64,000 nucleotides of DNA. It comes from Blastococcus fimeti. GTDB lineage: Bacteria; Actinomycetota; Actinomycetes; Mycobacteriales; Geodermatophilaceae. The translations under genes and the position numbers were made by a program. Location of the stretch: assembly GCA_900102115.1 (NCBI GenBank), contig FNAW01000001.1, positions 496,001 to 560,000 of the forward strand, given 5' to 3'. Under the pieces are notes generated by a model. The model did not search any database. It had not been told where the DNA came from and was given only the letters and a program-made list of their open reading frames with translations. Of this stretch, positions 60,446-64,000 are shown piece by piece; position 1 is the stretch's first letter, and every line of letters begins with the position of its first letter.

Positions 60446-61755
60446 TACTTCAGGAACCCTTCGTAGCTGCGCTGGTTCAGTTGCGTCTCGATCTGCTTCA
60501 CCGTCTCCAACCCCACTCCGACCATGATCAGCACTGCGGTCCCGCCGAACGGGAAGTTCTGGTTCTGCCCCTCCTGCGTCACCGCGAGGAAGAAGTTCGG
60601 CAGCACGGCGACGATGCCGAGGTAGAGCGCGCCCGGCAACGTGATGCGGGACAGCACGTACTGCAGGTACTCGGCCGTCGGGCGGCCCGGACGGATGCCG
60701 GGGATGAAGCCGCCGTAGCGCTTCATGTCGTCGGCCCGCTCCTCCGGGTTGAACGTGATCGACACGTAGAAGTACGTGAAGAAGACGATCAGCGCGAAGT
60801 AGAGCGCCACGTGCACCGGGCTGCTCTGGTCGATGATGTAGGTCTCGAAGAACTGGCGGACCGAGCCCGTCTCGTCACCCTGGAGCTGGCTGATCAGCTG
60901 CGGGAGGTACAGCAGCGACGAGGCGAAGATGACCGGGATGACACCGGCCTGGTTCACCTTCAGCGGCAGGTAGGTCGACGTCCCGCCGTACATGCGCCGG
61001 CCGACCATCCGTTTGGCGTACTGGACGGGGATGCGCCGTTGCGCCTGCTCCACGTACACGACAGCACCGATGATCAGCACCGCGAAGGCACAGACGACGG
61101 TGAAGACCAGCACGCCGCGGGTCTGCAGGATGCCGCCACCCTCGGCCGGGATGCGCGCGGCGATCGAGGTGAAGATCAGCACGGACATGCCGTTGCCGAT
61201 CCCCTTCTCGGTCAGCAGCTCGCCGAGCCACATGATCAGCGCGGTACCGGCGGTCAGCGCGATGACCAGGATGACCGTGGTCCACACCGAGTCGGAGGGG
61301 ATGATCGCCTCGGAGCAGCCCGGGAAGAGCTGGCCACTGCGGGCCAGGGCGATGATGCCGGTGCTCTGCAGCACCGCGAGGGCGATCGTCAGGTAGCGGG
61401 TGTACTGGGTCAGCTTGGCCTGACCCGACTGCCCTTCCTTCTTCAGCTGCTCGAAGCGCGGGATGACCACGACCAGCAGCTGGACGATGATGCTCGCGGT
61501 GATGTACGGCATGATGCCGAGCGCGAAGACCGACAGGCGCAGCAGTGCGCCGCCCGAGAAGAGGTTGACCAGCGAGTAGATGTCCCGCTGGGAACCCGAC
61601 TGGGCGATGTCGAGACAGCTGTTGATCGCCTCGACCGACACCCCCGGCCCGGGCACCTGCGCACCCAGCCGGTAGACGGCGATGATCGCCAGGGAGAACA
61701 GCAGCTTGCGCCGGAGATCTGGCGTCCGGAACGCCGCGGCGAACGCCTGCAGCAC
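60445..61755 (-). CDS. secY: SecY preprotein translocase subunit
   Basis: 436 residues with ten membrane helices. [16 protein letters not shown] and [25 protein letters not shown] are signature stretches. GTG 61755 ([17 protein letters not shown]) has AAGGGGAGGG upstream. Two hairpins and a TAGTGT hexamer (61781-61786) in the 130-nt gap to rplO suggest a separate secY promoter. Confidence 0.97.
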   Translation of the reverse strand: MLQAFAAAFRTPDLRRKLLFSLAIIAVYRLGAQVPGPGVSVEAINSCLDIAQSGSQRDIYSLVNLFSGGALLRLSVFALGIMPYITASIIVQLLVVVIPRFEQLKKEGQSGQAKLTQYTRYLTIALAVLQSTGIIALARSGQLFPGCSEAIIPSDSVWTTVILVIALTAGTALIMWLGELLTEKGIGNGMSVLIFTSIAARIPAEGGGILQTRGVLVFTVVCAFAVLIIGAVVYVEQAQRRIPVQYAKRMVGRRMYGGTSTYLPLKVNQAGVIPVIFASSLLYLPQLISQLQGDETGSVRQFFETYIIDQSSPVHVALYFALIVFFTYFYVSITFNPEERADDMKRYGGFIPGIRPGRPTAEYLQYVLSRITLPGALYLGIVAVLPNFFLAVTQEGQNQNFPFGGTAVLIMVGVGLETVKQIETQLNQRSYEGFLK

Positions 61756-61791
61756 GTGCCCTCCCCTTCTCGGTCGGTCGACACTAGCAAT

Positions 61792-61824
61792 CGGCCCGCC
61801 CCGCACGGGTGCAGGGGCGGGCCG
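61792..61824 (-). terminator. Second of two tandem hairpins between rplO and secY
   Basis: CGGCCCGCCCC, 11-nt loop, GGGGCGGGCCG: a perfect 11-bp stem, just before the putative secY -10 at 61781-61786. Confidence 0.6.
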
Positions 61825-61834
61825 AGTGGTGGGT

Positions 61835-61878
61835 CCCGGCGTTCTCCCGCCGCGAGCGCACTCGCGGCGGGAGCCGGG
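61835..61878 (-). terminator. First of two tandem hairpins between rplO and secY
   Basis: CTCCCGCCGCGAG (61844-61856), loop CGCA, CTCGCGGCGGGAG (61861-61873), flanked by CCCGGC and GCCGGG. It lies 8 nt after the rplO stop. Confidence 0.65.
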
Positions 61879-61885
61879 ATCCGGG

Positions 61886-62329
61886 TCAGATGCGGGTGGT
61901 GCTGCCCCCGGCTGCGCCGATCTTCTCGGCCGCGGCCGAGGAGAAGGCGTGCGCCGAGACGTCGACCTTGACGCCTCCGAGCTCGCCGGTGCCGAGCACC
62001 TTCACCGGCTGGTTGCGGCGGACCGCACCGGCCTCGGCGAGGGTGTCCGGGTTGACGGTGCCGCCCTGGGGGAACAGCGCCGCGATCCGGTCGAGGTTGA
62101 CGACCTGGAACACAATCTTGTTCGGGGGCTTGAAGCCCGAGAGCTTGGGCAGCCGCATGTGCAGCGGGGTCTGCCCACCCTCGAACCGGGCGGAGGTGTT
62201 GCCGCGCGCCCCGGTGCCCTTGGTGCCGCGACCGGCCGTCTTGCCCTTGGAGCCCTCACCGCGACCCACACGGGTCTTGGCGGTGTGAGCGCCCGGGGCC
62301 GGACGCAGGTGGTGGACCTTCAGAGTCAT
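61886..62329 (-). CDS. rplO: Ribosomal protein L15
   Basis: 147 residues. [33 protein letters not shown] is the L15 signature, with [18 protein letters not shown] after it. It is the last gene of the spc-type block before secY. Confidence 0.97.
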   Translation of the reverse strand: MTLKVHHLRPAPGAHTAKTRVGRGEGSKGKTAGRGTKGTGARGNTSARFEGGQTPLHMRLPKLSGFKPPNKIVFQVVNLDRIAALFPQGGTVNPDTLAEAGAVRRNQPVKVLGTGELGGVKVDVSAHAFSSAAAEKIGAAGGSTTRI

Positions 62330-62342
62330 AGCGAGTCTTTCC

Positions 62343-62522
62343 TCAGACCTCTTCGACGGTGACCAGGTGCGGCACCGTCGCGACCATCCCGCGGATCTCG
62401 GGACGGTCCTCCTGGACGACCGAGTCGTGGATCCGCTTCAGGCCCAGCGAACGCAGCGTCTGACGCTGGTTCGGCTTGGTGCCGATCCCCGACTTGATCT
62501 GGGTGACCTTCAGCTGCGCCAT
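62343..62522 (-). CDS. rpmD: Ribosomal protein L30
   Basis: 59 residues: [35 protein letters not shown], and [10 protein letters not shown] at the end. It lies 1 nt after rpsE and 13 nt before rplO. Confidence 0.96.
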   Translation of the reverse strand: MAQLKVTQIKSGIGTKPNQRQTLRSLGLKRIHDSVVQEDRPEIRGMVATVPHLVTVEEV

Positions 62523-62523
62523 C

Positions 62524-63162
62524 TCAGACTCCCTGGCCCGCACGGGCACGGAGCATGGCCGCCGGGGCGACGTCCTCCAAGGGCAGACCACGGCGGGCCG
62601 CGATCTCCTCGGGACGGACGAGGTCCTTCAGCGCCTGCATCGTCGCGTGCACGATGTTGATCGGGTTCGAGGACCCGAGGCTCTTGGAGAGCACGTCGTG
62701 GATGCCGGCGCACTCGAGGACGGCGCGCACCGGACCACCGGCGATGACACCGGTACCCGGGCTGGCCGGCTTGAGCAGCACGACACCGGCCGCCGCCTCA
62801 CCCTGCACGGGGTGCGGGATGGTGCTGGCGATGCGCGGCACCTTGTAGAAGTGCTTCTTGGCCTCCTCGACGCCCTTGGCGATCGCCGCGGGCACCTCCT
62901 TGGCCTTGCCGTAGCCGACGCCCACGGTGCCGTCACCGTCGCCCACGATCACCAGGGCGGTGAAGCTGAAGCGACGACCACCCTTGACGACCTTGGAGAC
63001 GCGGTTGATGGCGACCACGCGCTCGATGTAGTTGCTCTTCTCGGCGGGCGCGCCACCGGGGCCCCGGCCGCCGTCACGACGATCCCGACGGTCGTTGCCG
63101 CCGGCACCGCCGGCGCCACCGGCACCGCCGGCGCCGCCGCCGCGTCGCTGTGGTCCTGGCAT
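62524..63162 (-). CDS. rpsE: Ribosomal protein S5 with Gly/Ala-rich N-terminus
   Basis: 212 residues. The core ([32 protein letters not shown]) is standard. The N-terminal 40 residues are a GGA repeat plus Arg/Asp-rich segment, longer than in E. coli. It ends 1 nt before rpmD. Confidence 0.96.
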   Translation of the reverse strand: MPGPQRRGGGAGGAGGAGGAGGNDRRDRRDGGRGPGGAPAEKSNYIERVVAINRVSKVVKGGRRFSFTALVIVGDGDGTVGVGYGKAKEVPAAIAKGVEEAKKHFYKVPRIASTIPHPVQGEAAAGVVLLKPASPGTGVIAGGPVRAVLECAGIHDVLSKSLGSSNPINIVHATMQALKDLVRPEEIAARRGLPLEDVAPAAMLRARAGQGV

Positions 63163-63211
63163 CAGACGTCCCTCTCGATCTGCTCGCTCGTGCTGCTGGT
63201 GTGGGTGGTCA

Positions 63212-63619
63212 TCAGAAGTCCAGCCCACCCTCGCGGGCACCGTCGGCCAGGGCGGCGATCCGCCCGGCGTACCGGTTGCCACCGCGGTCGAAGACGACCG
63301 CCGTGACGCCGGCGGCCTTCGCCCGCTCCGCCACCAGGGCACCGACCTGACGGGCGAGGGCGGACTTGTCGCCCTCGGTGCCGCGCAGGCTGGCGTCCAT
63401 CGTGGAGGCGCTGACCAGCGTGCGGCCGAGCGTGTCGTCGACCAGCTGCACGTGGATGTGGCGCGTGCTCCGCTTGACCACCAGGCGCGGACGCTCGGCG
63501 GTGCCGGAGACGCGCTTGCGCAGCCGGTTGTGGCGACGCAGCCGCGACGTGCGGCGCGCCGTACTGATGTCGGTTCCGACGGGCTTGTGGACCCGAGCGG
63601 CCTTCTCTGCCTGAGCCAT
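63212..63619 (-). CDS. rplR: Ribosomal protein L18
   Basis: 135 residues from ATG 63619, which shares its A with the rplF stop (TGATG). [21 protein letters not shown] and the C-terminal [29 protein letters not shown] are diagnostic. A GTG 3 nt earlier is an alternative start. Confidence 0.96.
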   Translation of the reverse strand: MAQAEKAARVHKPVGTDISTARRTSRLRRHNRLRKRVSGTAERPRLVVKRSTRHIHVQLVDDTLGRTLVSASTMDASLRGTEGDKSALARQVGALVAERAKAAGVTAVVFDRGGNRYAGRIAALADGAREGGLDF

Positions 63620-64000
63620 CACTTACCCGTCTTCCCGACCTTGCGCTTGACGACCTCGCCCTGATACCGCACGCCCTTGCCCTTGTACGGGTCGGGCTTG
63701 CGGATCTTGCGGATCTTGGCTGCGACCTCACCGACGAGCTGCTTGTCGATACCCGTGACCCGCAGACGGGTCGGGGTCTCGACGGCGAAGGTGATGCCGT
63801 CCGGTGCCTTGACGGGCACCGGGTGGCTGAAGCCCAGGGCGAACTCGAGGTCCGAGCCGCGCGCCTGGACGCGGTAGCCGACGCCGACGATCTCGAGGGT
63901 CTTGGTGTAACCCTCGGTGACGCCGGTGATCATGTTCGCGATGAGCGTCCGCGAGAGCCCGTGGAGGGCGCGGTTCTGTCGCTCGTCGTTGGGGCGCTGC
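63619..64000 (-). CDS. rplF: Ribosomal protein L6 (5' end cut by the window)
   Basis: About 127 C-terminal residues of some 180. [23 protein letters not shown] joins the two L6 repeats, and [23 protein letters not shown] is the conserved C-terminal motif. The frame is open to the right edge, so the gene begins outside the window. Its stop overlaps rplR. Confidence 0.96.
   Translation of the reverse strand, partial: QRPNDERQNRALHGLSRTLIANMITGVTEGYTKTLEIVGVGYRVQARGSDLEFALGFSHPVPVKAPDGITFAVETPTRLRVTGIDKQLVGEVAAKIRKIRKPDPYKGKGVRYQGEVVKRKVGKTGK

Noticed and set aside
62950..63160. GGN/GCC-type tandem repeats in the start of rpsE as a mobile or regulatory repeat
   Set aside because: They encode the Gly/Ala-rich N-terminal extension of S5 in frame, a common actinobacterial feature.

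Overview
The window is strongly GC-rich, with G or C at almost every third codon position and many GTG starts. It carries actinobacterial hallmarks: WhiB, a BldM-like regulator, PerM, GroEL1 with a His-rich tail, actinobacterial GuaB3 and DUF5319. Gene content and order fit a Geodermatophilaceae-like actinobacterium (Blastococcus, Geodermatophilus or Modestobacter type); the family is an inference. There are no rRNA or tRNA genes, CRISPR arrays, insertion sequences or phage genes.

Layout. (1) 1-14.9 kb corresponds to the mycobacterial Rv0948c-Rv0957 block: purH, purN, perM, a 34-kDa-antigen-like protein, sucD and sucC on the minus strand, then an M23 peptidase, pcrA and chorismate mutase. Inserted in it are a secreted CocE-type hydrolase, a B12-domain-like protein, a membrane protein and a lipase-like hydrolase. 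(2) 14.9-25.4 kb is the accessory part: an ECF41 sigma factor, a PAS/GAF/PP2C phosphatase, a PIG-L deacetylase, a beta-lactamase-fold hydrolase, a PspC-type envelope-stress module (histidine kinase, response regulator, PspC-toastrack protein), a META lipoprotein, and a WYL regulator divergent from a dienelactone-hydrolase-like gene. (3) 25.4-64 kb matches the mycobacterial Rv3410c-Rv3462c order: guaA-guaB3-guaB, DUF5319, clpP, bldM-like, whiB, groEL-groES, tsaD-rimI-tsaB-tsaE, a uracil-DNA glycosylase, alr, nnrD, acpS, glmS, glmM, rpsI-rplM, carbonic anhydrase, molybdenum cofactor genes and fdhD, then truA and the alpha/spc ribosomal operons back to rplF, which runs off the right edge.

How the genes work together. 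The core blocks serve purine synthesis (purH/N, guaA/B), the TCA cycle (sucCD), the tRNA t6A modification (tsaB/D/E), cell-wall precursors (glmS, glmM, alr), chaperones, and translation/secretion (ribosomal proteins, secY, map, infA, rpoA). Many neighbours overlap by 1-4 nt (ATGA, GTGA, TGATG), indicating translational coupling.

Regulation. The clearest control elements are a CIRCE operator before groES, an aromatic-rich leader peptide plus terminator before chorismate mutase, an operator between the WYL regulator and its divergent neighbour, a candidate MtrA direct repeat before the M23 peptidase, a 22-bp palindrome between the bldM-like gene and whiB, and many putative leaderless promoters in which a -10-like hexamer lies 6-8 nt before the start codon. 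I did not find a wholly new multi-gene system. The attenuator, the leaderless-promoter pattern and a 20-nt motif shared by two unrelated promoters are the best leads.
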